A stretch of DNA of 64,000 nt. Source: Jiella mangrovi (GTDB taxonomy: Bacteria > Pseudomonadota > Alphaproteobacteria > Rhizobiales > Rhizobiaceae). Within the stretch, counting starts at the first letter, position 1, and every line of letters begins with the position of its first letter. Positions 18,601-24,931 of the stretch are shown in pieces. The DNA is taken from positions 285,824 to 349,823 of the forward strand of contig NZ_JAGJCF010000004.1 of NCBI RefSeq assembly GCF_017815135.1, read 5' to 3'. The translations under genes and the position numbers were made by a program. The notes below the pieces were generated by a model. It was not told the origin of the DNA and searched no databases. It saw only the letters and a list, made by a program, of their open reading frames with translations.

Positions 18601-19362
18601 GAAACCCACAATATACTCTCTTGCGTTACTATAGACGACCCGTGGGCTTGCTCCGACGTAGCGAATGGATCTGTGAACTCTTTGTGGGTTAGATTTCGTG
18701 ACACGCATAGGGAGATCGACAAATAAGTCGGTCATTGTGCTACGCAAGTCTGTTTGCTTGAATTTAAGCTCTTGGTCATCATCGTATTGAGAGCTGAGAT
18801 ACGCTTTTATAGCAGACATCCGCCGTTCACTATTCTCGCCAAGCTCACTGCGCATAAGGCTGTCTAATAAATCGGTAGCCTTTAGTATTTCCGGAAAACT
18901 CCATTTGATGGCAGGTTGTGCATTTAGTCTGGCGTCTAAATCATCGCGCCACCAGCAATAACTCGGGACACCAATAAATTCTGAAAGAAGGTTGTTGACT
19001 CGATCAATAGACCCGGCATCGATATGAGAGGTTCCTTTCAAATTGGTTATAAGGAAGTAGTTTTTCATTCCACGGGCTCTCAGCCGCTCAATTTTAGGAG
19101 CCTCACTTTTGATCAAGGCTTCAATCATTTCTCTTTCTGTTTTGGAGTTCGGGTCTTTGACAAACTTGACCTGAAACACATTGAGTTCTTTTCCGTGCTT
19201 TGCAGCGGTTCGGTTGTAAAGTATTTGGTGACGGACAAAAGAGTCTCGTCCTCCGTCGGGCTGACCGACCGGAAGAGCTTGTGCCTCAGGAAATGATGAA
19301 GTGATCAAAACCTGGCATAACTGTTGGAATTTTTCGTCGCCCAAAATTTCATAATGATACAT
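15622..19362 (-). CDS. PD-(D/E)xK nuclease-NACHT NTPase fusion, probable anti-phage defence protein
   Basis: A 1246-residue protein. The N-terminal domain (about residues 1-160) has a restriction-nuclease core: GGRD with D40 and FQVKF with Q64 and K66. A NACHT/STAND NTPase follows: Walker A GAPGQGKS at 280-287, Walker B LMALDGFDE at 388-396. The remaining 700 residues are helical without a named domain and may sense the invader. Nuclease-NTPase-sensor chains of this layout include Avs and bNACHT defence proteins, which cut DNA after sensing a phage component. The gene is markedly AT-rich and stands alone, in opposite orientation to the mobilization operon. Defence activity is inferred. Confidence 0.82.
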   Translation of the reverse strand: MYHYEILGDEKFQQLCQVLITSSFPEAQALPVGQPDGGRDSFVRHQILYNRTAAKHGKELNVFQVKFVKDPNSKTEREMIEALIKSEAPKIERLRARGMKNYFLITNLKGTSHIDAGSIDRVNNLLSEFIGVPSYCWWRDDLDARLNAQPAIKWSFPEILKATDLLDSLMRSELGENSERRMSAIKAYLSSQYDDDQELKFKQTDLRSTMTDLFVDLPMRVTKSNPQRVHRSIRYVGASPRVVYSNAREYIVGFGDNSELAADFILQTALSSVRRIVIEGAPGQGKSTVTQFICQVLRMHLLNKKSDLANIPKSFSGIPIRVPFRVDLRDLAKWISGTNPFVSKATSLPDSEPRSLEGFLAAQVRLTSGGHEFNVSDLTQIARASQILMALDGFDEVADVGLRKQLVEEISRGVNRISNSSERPVMAIVTSRPAAFAKSVIFPRESWSYFELLPLERRQIDDYTKRWTKAKGLKGNEALQLQQTLDVKMQEAHTEYLSKNPMQLTILLSLINSRGSSLPEKRTSMYDAYMDTFFSRESEKSEIVRENREILIDIHRYLAWKLQTAAEGGENGSIEYGALRSELFQYLDREGEDTTIINDLFDGIIERVGALVSRVQGTYEFEVQPLREYFAARHLFETAPYSVSDEHYKGDKFERFKALVSNPYWLNVARFYGGCFTKGELLTLAFELEEMSKSSIFKNTSHPRSVAMMLLSDWVFSAYQHAVKRVVNFIGEYPNLRQLAANPEEVGSSHWSSLPDRSGRQDFLEILWKQIIDSCNSDERFALASILNKNSSVEERIEKWISLIGHVGKEAHAEIGIALKIFSELSLHDVEKRGIHIEISMIRGMLMFDRFDYLERSKYEAEAKALILADVPMPLTTVGPRENVLLYNMASMFNVYQYTLALSDENTTLVDVLSQRFSPYRGGSKRREKIENEQKDARGFTASEEAVISEYNRFIHTDTASLSSSLEHWSLLVEKMRAAWGDQPAIDRVALIAAGIRSSGISGDGGSLSKTDDLVSVARYIRLKSGAYRWWESHLSDEYDPASLKRMLIFLQVWGTPATIWKIRNVVSEALKRLAPDDWQDVTREANHLRVITRQGALGLDHEQANEVANMSSRMCVFLGRRVTPAEQYKLVVALLQSSVELTREETSFCMGAMMEYCTDEGKRGVAIPLIKELYKRGVSTPMVYGYWRDLPLGLAVEVSKDVDLFPLQLVGEADRKLKSQAGSRAVALLDTARSQGWFETKAMSD

Positions 19363-19818
19363 TTCGTTCCCGGCCCTAGTCAGCAGCTTTCAAGCGAAGG
19401 TTTGTTAAACATGTTAAGAGATGTTTGCGTATCATTGTCAACCGTTAGTTGTTCGTACTGAAACTAGCCAACGGCGCAGGGGGGATGCAACGGGGGGCTT
19501 TGCCCCCCTTGCCAAGATGCGGGGTATTACCCCGCACATCTTGCGATCTGCGATAGTGACGCCTGGACAGGATTTGAGCCGTTGGGCTGAACCATCTGAC
19601 GCCGCCTTGCGCCCTCTCCGCTGGCCGCCTTCCTCTCCCATTTCAGCCGCCCGACGTTTCAGCTGCCGCCCACCCTATCCGCTCCCGCCGCGCTGTCCAG
19701 CCGAGCTGCCCGACGTCTCCTCCGCTGCCCACCGATTCCACCGCCGCTTTCCTCTTTCCACATGAGCGCGGGAACTCCGGCAGCCTGGTTGAGGCTGCCG
19801 GACATGCGGGCGGATCGA
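19363..19818. other. Noncoding stretch with strong inverted repeats
   Basis: The 456 bases between the NACHT gene and the DUF3768 pair contain no convincing gene. The NACHT promoter should lie near 19370-19440, where the sequence is AT-rich. The hairpin pair at 19492-19542 is the only notable structure; the rest (19570-19760) is CT-rich. Confidence 0.5.
19492..19542. other. Candidate origin of transfer (paired hairpins)
   Basis: First hairpin: GGGGGGC-TTT-GCCCCCC (19492-19508). Second, five bases on: inner arms CGGGGTA (19520-19526) and TACCCCG (19528-19534) inside outer arms AAGATG (19514-19519) and CATCTT (19537-19542) with a two-base bulge. Adjacent inverted repeats in a noncoding stretch of a mobilizable island fit an oriT, but the nic site is not identified and the relaxase gene is 6 kb away. 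A bidirectional terminator is an alternative for the first hairpin. Confidence 0.35.
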
Positions 19819-20151
19819 TCAGTACTCCGACGCCAGCATGATCGTCAGCACCCGATTGGTGACAGCCGGATCGGACGCGTCCGGGCTGTGGCCTTCACAG
19901 GCGAGATCGTAATAGTCGATCTTCCAGAACACCTTCCCGGCTTCCGCTTGGTCGAACGCGCCGAAATCGTGCTCGCCGTGCGGATCGTTATCGCCGGTGA
20001 ATACGTCGAAGGTTCGCACCCGGTTCAGGATCTCGGCCCGTCCTTCGGCGGACAAGGCGGCAATGCCCTGGGTCCAGAGGACGCGCCCACCGGTGAAGGT
20101 GGTGCGCAGGCCATCGTTCAGTGCCGCGATGCGCGCGGTGCGGGGGCTCAT
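19819..20151 (-). CDS. DUF3768 domain protein
   Basis: A 110-residue protein starting MSPRTARIAALND with the DUF3768 hallmarks LRTTFTGGRVLWTQGI and FDVFTGDNDPHGEHDFG, the aromatic FWKIDYYD and a C-terminal VLTIMLASEY. Members are common on plasmids and integrated elements of alphaproteobacteria and have no known function. The start at 20151 overlaps the stop of the upstream gene by four bases, so both are one transcript. Confidence 0.8.
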   Translation of the reverse strand: MSPRTARIAALNDGLRTTFTGGRVLWTQGIAALSAEGRAEILNRVRTFDVFTGDNDPHGEHDFGAFDQAEAGKVFWKIDYYDLACEGHSPDASDPAVTNRVLTIMLASEY

Positions 20152-20393
20152 CGCCGGCCCCCGTTGTTCGCGGTTTCGACGGGCAGGAGGACGATGACGC
20201 CCTTTCTCTGAGGCAGTTCGACCGGGATAAGGTCGAGGTTCAGAATCGCGCCCGCCTTGCCGTTCTTCCGGGGCCAGACGGCGCCGATCTCCTTGGGCCG
20301 GGAGAGGATGTCTTTGCCCTCCCTGTCCTGACCGGTGATGCGGGAAAACGTAACCCGGTAGAGAGGGCGGTCTGCTTGGTGTGTCGTGCTCAT
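20148..20393 (-). CDS. Small conserved element-borne protein, unknown function
   Basis: An 81-residue protein beginning MSTTHQADRPLYRVTFSRI with a beta-rich pattern and an ending rich in Asn, Gly and Arg. AAGGAG lies 8 bases before the ATG at 20393. It is the first gene of a two-gene unit with the DUF3768 gene, a pairing that is frequent on alphaproteobacterial mobile DNA. No function is known. Confidence 0.7.
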   Translation of the reverse strand: MSTTHQADRPLYRVTFSRITGQDREGKDILSRPKEIGAVWPRKNGKAGAILNLDLIPVELPQRKGVIVLLPVETANNGGRR

Positions 20394-20698
20394 GGTAACG
20401 TCTCCTTGTTTGGTTGCACGGGCTGGACCATCCAGCCGATGCGCAAAGGAGACCGGACCGGGCGGCGCGGGTCATGGCCAACACGGGAGCCGAGCGACAG
20501 CGAAGGCGAATGGAGCGGGCAGGCCATTGACCCGGAGAGCCGTCCCGAGGACGGTACACAGCGCATCATCACGGCTGGAGGTCAGGCCGGCAGCCGGATC
20601 GAAGGGGATTGTCAGGACGCGGCAACGCGCAAAAACGTCGGCACTGCAGGCGCTTCGACCGTATTACCGCTTAGGTTGGGTATGACAGTGGAGACGGA
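20394..20698. other. Intergenic stretch, nothing recognised
   Basis: Between the DUF3768 unit and the toxin 3' end. No ORF with a convincing start or codon pattern is seen. The promoter of the 81-residue gene should lie near its left end. Confidence 0.4.
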
Positions 20699-21190
20699 TC
20701 AGGTGCCGAGGAGTGCGTCCATGGCCGTGATCGGCAGGACGAGGCGGTTCGTCGTGGCGGTGAGACGCCGGAAACCGAACCCTTCATAAAAGGCGGCGGC
20801 TTTCTCGTCCTTCGCCTCGACGATCATGCCGAGGATGCCGATCTGGCTCGCCGCTTTACGAGTGGTGTGGAAGGCATGGACGATGAGCGCGTCGCCATAG
20901 CCCTGGCCCTGCGAGCGCCTATCGACGGCGAGACGCCCGAGGAGCAGAAACGGGATGTCTTCGTAAGGGCCGGCCTGGACGTCATCCGGCAGATGATCGC
21001 GGCGGACCGAATGCGCGCTGATAGAATAATAGCCGATGATGGTGGGACCGTCGGCCAGGACGTAGATGCGCGTCAGGCTGCGCTTGAGGTCCTGGTTGGC
21101 GTAGCGCTGGAGATAGAGATTGAGGGCCGGAACGCCGCAATCGAATGATTTGCGGTCGTGGCCCTTCGGATCGAGCGCGGCGAACTCCAC
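20699..21190 (-). CDS. GNAT-family toxin of the island DUF1778/GNAT module
   Basis: A 163-residue GNAT acetyltransferase, distantly similar to the chromosomal copy at 1361-1900. Family features are FDCGVPALNLYLQRYANQD near the N-terminus, the acetyl-CoA loop region RRSQGQGYGDALI at about residues 92-104, and FYEGFGFRRL near the C-terminus. It starts with GTG one base after the antitoxin stop. Homologous toxins acetylate aminoacyl-tRNA. In the island the module would favour element maintenance. Activity is inferred from the family. Confidence 0.82.
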   Translation of the reverse strand: MEFAALDPKGHDRKSFDCGVPALNLYLQRYANQDLKRSLTRIYVLADGPTIIGYYSISAHSVRRDHLPDDVQAGPYEDIPFLLLGRLAVDRRSQGQGYGDALIVHAFHTTRKAASQIGILGMIVEAKDEKAAAFYEGFGFRRLTATTNRLVLPITAMDALLGT

Positions 21191-21191
21191 C

Positions 21192-21482
21192 TTATCGCTG
21201 GAGCTCGCGGAACTTCGTCGCCGCCTTCTTCATCCGCGGCGTCGGCGCGACGGGCGTATCGAGCGCGCCGAAGAAAGCGGTCCAGTCCTCAGCGGAAAAT
21301 CGCGTCTTTTGATGCTCGGCGATGACCGCCTCCGCCTTCTCGCGGACGCTCTCCCGGATGAACTTGCTCTTGTCGAGCTTGAGATAGGCGCGCGCCGTGT
21401 CCATCATGGACAGCGTCACCGCATCCATGCGGACTTTGAGCATGTCGCCCTTGTCCGGTGTGTTCGTCATCGTTCGGTCCAT
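21192..21482 (-). CDS. DUF1778 antitoxin of the island module
   Basis: A 96-residue ribbon-helix-helix protein (MLKVRMDAVTLSMMDTARAY) with a C-terminal toxin-binding segment (FSAEDWTAFFGALDTP). The start at 21482 is preferred because the longer frame would begin inside the operator; a second ATG at 21470 is also possible. It is the first gene of the pair and lies 24 bases after a palindromic promoter. It neutralises the GNAT partner and should repress the operon. Confidence 0.82.
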   Translation of the reverse strand: MDRTMTNTPDKGDMLKVRMDAVTLSMMDTARAYLKLDKSKFIRESVREKAEAVIAEHQKTRFSAEDWTAFFGALDTPVAPTPRMKKAATKFRELQR

Positions 21483-21506
21483 CGTCGCACCTGCCTTCTC
21501 TCGATT

Positions 21507-21536
21507 ATTATACCCACAAACGTGGGTATAATGCAA
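21507..21536 (-). promoter_or_regulatory. Promoter with perfect palindromic operator of the island toxin-antitoxin pair
   Basis: An 11-bp perfect inverted repeat, ATTATACCCAC-aaac-GTGGGTATAAT (21507-21532). Read on the minus strand, TTGCAT (21536-21531) and TATAAT (21512-21507) are separated by 18 bases, so the palindrome covers the whole core promoter. This is the expected arrangement for an antitoxin autorepressor. Confidence 0.75.
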
Positions 21537-21549
21537 TCAGCATGTTGGA

Positions 21550-21972
21550 CTACCGTTCATGTCTGCGAAACTGAGCAAATGTTCGGTGCACGTGCTCACA
21601 AAGAGCTGGATCATTCGCCAACATCATAGCCAAATCTCCGGGCGATCTGCCCAGAGCATCAACGGCCTCTGTATCCGGACGCGCAGCTTCGCAAAAAAGA
21701 TCGAACAAATCCTTGCGCCCCATAGCCGCAGCAATATGATATAGAGTATAATTCGTCTCCGGGCTTTTGTAGGAAAAGTCGATATCAGACTGAATGTATT
21801 TCTTAGCAAACCTTAGCGAACAGTCGTTCCAGACTGAATCTGCCAAATCTTTAGTCTTACGCATTGCTGTATTCTCATAAAAATCATGCCAATCATCTTG
21901 GGATAATTCCCACAGCAGCTCCTCCATCATAATGGCCAATGATTTTGCATTGTCGCCGGAAGGAACTGTCAT
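21550..21972 (-). CDS. Small protein with possible ankyrin-like repeat, unknown function
   Basis: A 140-residue protein. The middle (TNYTLYHIAAAMGRKDLFDL, then AVDALGRSPGDLAMMLAND) follows an ankyrin pattern over about one and a half repeats, suggesting protein binding. The ATG at 21972 has GAGG 6 bases upstream. It lies 27 bases after the stop of the 272-residue gene, in the same direction, so the two probably form an operon. Both are AT-rich compared with neighbours. No named family is recognised; it could be cargo such as a defence or immunity component. Confidence 0.65.
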   Translation of the reverse strand: MTVPSGDNAKSLAIMMEELLWELSQDDWHDFYENTAMRKTKDLADSVWNDCSLRFAKKYIQSDIDFSYKSPETNYTLYHIAAAMGRKDLFDLFCEAARPDTEAVDALGRSPGDLAMMLANDPALCEHVHRTFAQFRRHER

Positions 21973-21999
21973 AATTTCCTCAATTATTGAGCTTTTGTC

Positions 22000-22818
22000 C
22001 TACATTTTCGTAAATAAAGCAACATTCATCAAGTGTGCCAGTGGAGGCATTGTATTATATGGACGAGGAACATCGTTCGCATAGTCGAACCTCCGCCAGC
22101 CCTCAATGAATTTCTGGGCGTCGGAAGATGATAATGAGTTGCCATGCACAGCAACCAGCGCAGTCTTCAAGTCGGCAACCACATAATAATGCCTGATCGC
22201 CATGCGTTTCTGATCGGAAATACGTATCAGATGGTTTACCGAGCTAACCTCATAAAGTGCTCCAGTCCCTATAATAATTTCACGTGGCTTGATTGCAGAA
22301 GTAGCCAGTCCGTCTCCTTTATTTCCTACGAACTCAACAAATTCGGTTACACTGAATGAAGAGAGGTCGTTTCCGCTAAGTTCAAATAGTATCTTCCGGC
22401 GCTTTCGTGCATCCTGATTGTCGTCGCTATGGATGACGCGCCAATATCCATGCCATTTTGTGAAAAACGGATCATCCCTGGGGCGCCTGTTATGCATGCC
22501 GGTATCAAACTCAGGGAAGATTGTTTCGAAGTCCTGTTCTTTCAGTTGCTTTTGTGATCGCAACCAATTCACACACCAATCAAGCTTTGGTTCGGTAAGC
22601 ATGGATATTTGTGCTGCAAATCGTCGAAGGGCCTCGCCCTCGATCAAACCGTGCTCCTCGTAGTCATACAACGTTCCGTCGATCTCGTCCGCCATCATAC
22701 GCTGCGCAATTCGGCTCCATGACATCGGCTTGCCATTAACTAGAGAATTCTCGTGATAGAGGAGCAAGCGGGATCGAATGAAAGTGAGCTGGTACGCGCT
22801 GTAGTGCCTGAATGCCAT
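22000..22818 (-). CDS. AT-rich island cargo protein of unknown function
   Basis: A 272-residue soluble protein with no domain recognised. An N-terminal helical part contains RIAQRMMADEIDGTLYDYEE, which could be a small DNA-binding fold; the C-terminal part (about residues 160-260) is beta-rich and includes RHYYVVADLKTALVAVHGNS. The start is uncertain: ATG at 22818 is reported, GTG at 22842 is in frame, and neither has a strong ribosome site. It is the first gene of a likely two-gene unit with the ankyrin-like gene and diverges from the recombinase operon. Confidence 0.65.
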   Translation of the reverse strand: MAFRHYSAYQLTFIRSRLLLYHENSLVNGKPMSWSRIAQRMMADEIDGTLYDYEEHGLIEGEALRRFAAQISMLTEPKLDWCVNWLRSQKQLKEQDFETIFPEFDTGMHNRRPRDDPFFTKWHGYWRVIHSDDNQDARKRRKILFELSGNDLSSFSVTEFVEFVGNKGDGLATSAIKPREIIIGTGALYEVSSVNHLIRISDQKRMAIRHYYVVADLKTALVAVHGNSLSSSDAQKFIEGWRRFDYANDVPRPYNTMPPLAHLMNVALFTKM

Positions 22819-22938
22819 TTTTATGCACCAAGAGGAATGCACGAGGAACTGCCGCGCAAAGCTAGATTATGATTCTCCTGACCGCAACGAACAGATGAAT
22901 TGCGCAGAGTTCGCTCGGCGCATATAGGATTTATTTCC

Positions 22939-22967
22939 TTGTATGTTCCTGTATTGTTCTGTATACT
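22939..22967 (+). promoter_or_regulatory. SOS-type promoter of the recombinase operon (exact GTTC-N7-GTTC box)
   Basis: TTGTAT (22939-22944) and TATACT (22962-22967) are separated by 17 bases. Between them lies GTTCCTGTATTGTTC (22945-22959), an exact match to the alphaproteobacterial LexA box GTTC-N7-GTTC. LexA bound there would block RNA polymerase. The predicted transcript start is about 30 bases before the ATG at 23004. Confidence 0.75.
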
Positions 22968-23003
22968 TGCCCTCCGTGGCAGGTAAGCGAAAGGAGGCAG
23001 GCC

Positions 23004-23303
23004 ATGACGAATGAAGATGAACTGGCGCTCGCCACGCGCGATGCTGCCAAAGCAAATGAGACACCCGTCCGGTCGCTCGATCTCGACGTGGACGCTTACA
23101 TGAGCGAACTCGATGATTTCGACATGACCGAGGCGCAAAAGCGCGAGCTGCTGCAGACCCTGTGGTCGATCATGCGCGGCTTTGTCGATCTCGGCTTCGA
23201 GGTTGATGTCTGTTCCGCCGTGTTCGGTGAAGATTATTTGCTTCCCGAAGACGATTCAGCGGGCGTAGACTCGTCCCACACCAACAAACCGGAGACGCGA
23301 TAG
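23004..23303 (+). CDS. Small acidic protein in the recombinase operon
   Basis: A 99-residue acidic protein. AAAGGAGG is just upstream of the ATG. The core MTEAQKRELLQTLWSIMRGF followed by VDLGFEV is helical; similar small proteins often sit directly before serine recombinases in alphaproteobacterial elements. It ends 32 bases before the recombinase start and shares the SOS-type promoter. It could direct the recombinase toward excision (a recombination directionality factor) or regulate it; that is inference from position only. Confidence 0.75.
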   Translation: MTNEDELALATRDAAKANETPVRSLDLDVDAYMSELDDFDMTEAQKRELLQTLWSIMRGFVDLGFEVDVCSAVFGEDYLLPEDDSAGVDSSHTNKPETR

Positions 23304-23335
23304 CCGCACCGCTTTTGCCCACGAGGAGACCCGCC

Positions 23336-24931
23336 ATGCCCGTTACCGAGAACCGCTTTGCCGTCATCTACTGCCGGGTGTCCAGCATCAAGCAGACCAC
23401 GGCAGGCGACGGCTTGCGCAGCCAGGAGACCAGGTGCCGCGAGTTTGCGCGGATGAAGAACTACGAGGTCCTTCACGTTTTCACCGATGACGTCTCGGGC
23501 TCCAAGGCCGAGCGGCCCGGCATGACCGCGATGCTGGCCTATATCAAGAAGCGCAAGGGCGAGCAGACCGCCGTTATCATTGACGACGTGTCGCGCCTCG
23601 CGCGCGGGCTCGATGCCCATTTGCAGCTGCGCGCCAAGATCCTCAAAGCCGGCGGCGTTCTTCAGTCTCCCTCCATCGAGTTCGGGGAAGACCCCGACTC
23701 AATCATGGTCGAAAACCTTTTGGCAACGGTCGCGCAGCACCAGCGGCAGAAGAACGGCCAGCAGACCAAGAACCGGATGCGGGCGCGCCTGCAGAATGGC
23801 TATCACGTCTTTCAGGCTCCCGTGGGGTATCGCTATGAGCGCGTTTCGGGGCGCGGCAAGATGCTCAAACGCGATGAGCCGGTGGCGTCCGTCATCATCG
23901 AAGCGCTCGAAGGCTATGCCTCGGGCCGCTTCGAGACGCAGGCGGATGTCATGCGCTTCCTCGAAAAGAGCCCCTTCTTCCCCAAACCGGCGGCAGGCCG
24001 CGTGACCAATGAGCGCGTAGCCGTCATGCTCAAGCAGCCCGTCTATGCCGGATATATCGAAGCGCCGGAATGGGGCGTAAGTCTGCGTCCGGGCCAGCAC
24101 GAGGGGCTGATCTCCTTCGAGACCTACAAGCAGATTCAGGACCGTCTCAACGGCGTGAACCGGCTGCCGAAGCGCCGCAACCTCAACGAAGATTTTCCGC
24201 TGCGTGGGTTCGTTCTCTGCTGCGACTGCGACACGCCGCTGACCGCTTCCTGGTCGACGGGCTCGCATGCACGCTATCCGTACTACCTCTGCCGCAAGCG
24301 AGGATGTCCAAGCTACGGGAAGTCGATACGTCGCGATGAGCTGGAAGCGCAGTTTGAGACGCTGCTGCAGTCGGTCCAGCCGACCGAGCGGCTGTTCAAG
24401 GTTGCCACCGGCATGTTCCGGCAGCTGTGGGACCATCGCCTGGAGCAAGCCGAGAATCACGCCAAGGCGCTCGGCGAGCAGCTGCTCAAGATCGAAAAGC
24501 AGATCGGCCAGTTTCTGGATCGCATCGTCTCGTCGGACGTGCCGAGCGTCATCAGTGCCTATGAGCGCAAGGTGAAGGCGCTTGAAGAAGACAAGATCGT
24601 CATTAACGAGAAGCGGGCAATCGGCGCAAAACCCGTGAGCAGCTTCGACGATACAGTTAGAACGGCCCTCGGCTTCCTTGCAAACCCTTGGAATATATGG
24701 GCGGGAGGGCGTCTGGAGGACCGTCGAACAGTGCTGAAACTGGCCTTCACGGACCGGCTTCGCTACGACCGTGAAAAAGGATTTAGAACGGCAGAAATGA
24801 GTTTGCCGTTCAAGGTGTTAAAGCGATTATGCGGTGCTGAAGAAGGGATGGCGCGCCCGAAAGGATTCGAACCTCTGACCCCCAGATTCGTAGTCTGGTG
24901 CTCTATCCAGCTGAGCTACGGGCGCATTTGA
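23336..24931 (+). CDS. Large serine recombinase (island integrase), 3' end altered by integration
   Basis: A 531-residue large serine recombinase that would integrate and excise the island. The catalytic domain starts AVIYCRVSS with nucleophile Ser16, and includes RLARG and the long E helix. A recombinase domain (about residues 160-270), a zinc ribbon (CCDCDTPL, later CRKRGC, about 300-335) and a coiled coil (about 355-440) follow. The start at 23336 has GAGGAG upstream. After residue 506 the frame enters the attachment core and reads antisense through tRNA-Arg, so its last 25 residues (from RPKGFEPL) are an integration by-product. The natural tail is predicted at 11532-11648. Confidence 0.92.
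   Translation: MPVTENRFAVIYCRVSSIKQTTAGDGLRSQETRCREFARMKNYEVLHVFTDDVSGSKAERPGMTAMLAYIKKRKGEQTAVIIDDVSRLARGLDAHLQLRAKILKAGGVLQSPSIEFGEDPDSIMVENLLATVAQHQRQKNGQQTKNRMRARLQNGYHVFQAPVGYRYERVSGRGKMLKRDEPVASVIIEALEGYASGRFETQADVMRFLEKSPFFPKPAAGRVTNERVAVMLKQPVYAGYIEAPEWGVSLRPGQHEGLISFETYKQIQDRLNGVNRLPKRRNLNEDFPLRGFVLCCDCDTPLTASWSTGSHARYPYYLCRKRGCPSYGKSIRRDELEAQFETLLQSVQPTERLFKVATGMFRQLWDHRLEQAENHAKALGEQLLKIEKQIGQFLDRIVSSDVPSVISAYERKVKALEEDKIVINEKRAIGAKPVSSFDDTVRTALGFLANPWNIWAGGRLEDRRTVLKLAFTDRLRYDREKGFRTAEMSLPFKVLKRLCGAEEGMARPKGFEPLTPRFVVWCSIQLSYGRI
24848..24854. other. attR: right attachment core ATGGCGC
   Basis: It spans the CCA end of tRNA-Arg (TGG on the plus strand at 24849-24851) and lies inside the recombinase reading frame as codons for Met-Ala. 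It is identical to 11532-11538. The exact two-base crossover within the core cannot be told. Confidence 0.7.
24849..24925 (-). tRNA. tRNA-Arg (anticodon ACG)
   Basis: A 77-base gene including encoded CCA. Acceptor arms GCGCCCG and CGGGCGC pair fully, followed by discriminator G. The D-arm starts TAGCTCAGCTGGATAGAGCA, the anticodon stem is CCAGA/TCTGG around CTACGAA, and the T-arm contains GGTTCGAATCC. Anticodon ACG reads CGN arginine codons after A34 deamination. The 3' end faces the island and forms its attachment site; CCA is preserved by the insertion. Confidence 0.97.

Larger units (their letters stand above)
11532..24854. mobile_element. Integrative mobilizable island inserted at tRNA-Arg(ACG)
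   Basis: About 13.3 kb bounded by the direct repeat ATGGCGC (11532-11538 and 24848-24854). It contains mobC-like, relaxase, coupling ATPase, a NACHT defence-type gene, a toxin-antitoxin pair, unknown cargo and a large serine recombinase beside the tRNA. No VirB-type transfer genes or replication gene are seen, so it would need a helper system for transfer. Cargo between about 15.6-19.4 kb and 21.5-22.9 kb is visibly more AT-rich than the flanks, a sign of recent acquisition. Boundaries rest on the short repeat, the tRNA 3' end and the in-frame junction described for the recombinase. Confidence 0.8.

Noticed and set aside
24855..24931. Conserved C-terminus of the recombinase (RPKGFEPL onward)
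   Set aside because: It is the antisense translation of tRNA-Arg created by insertion, not a protein domain.
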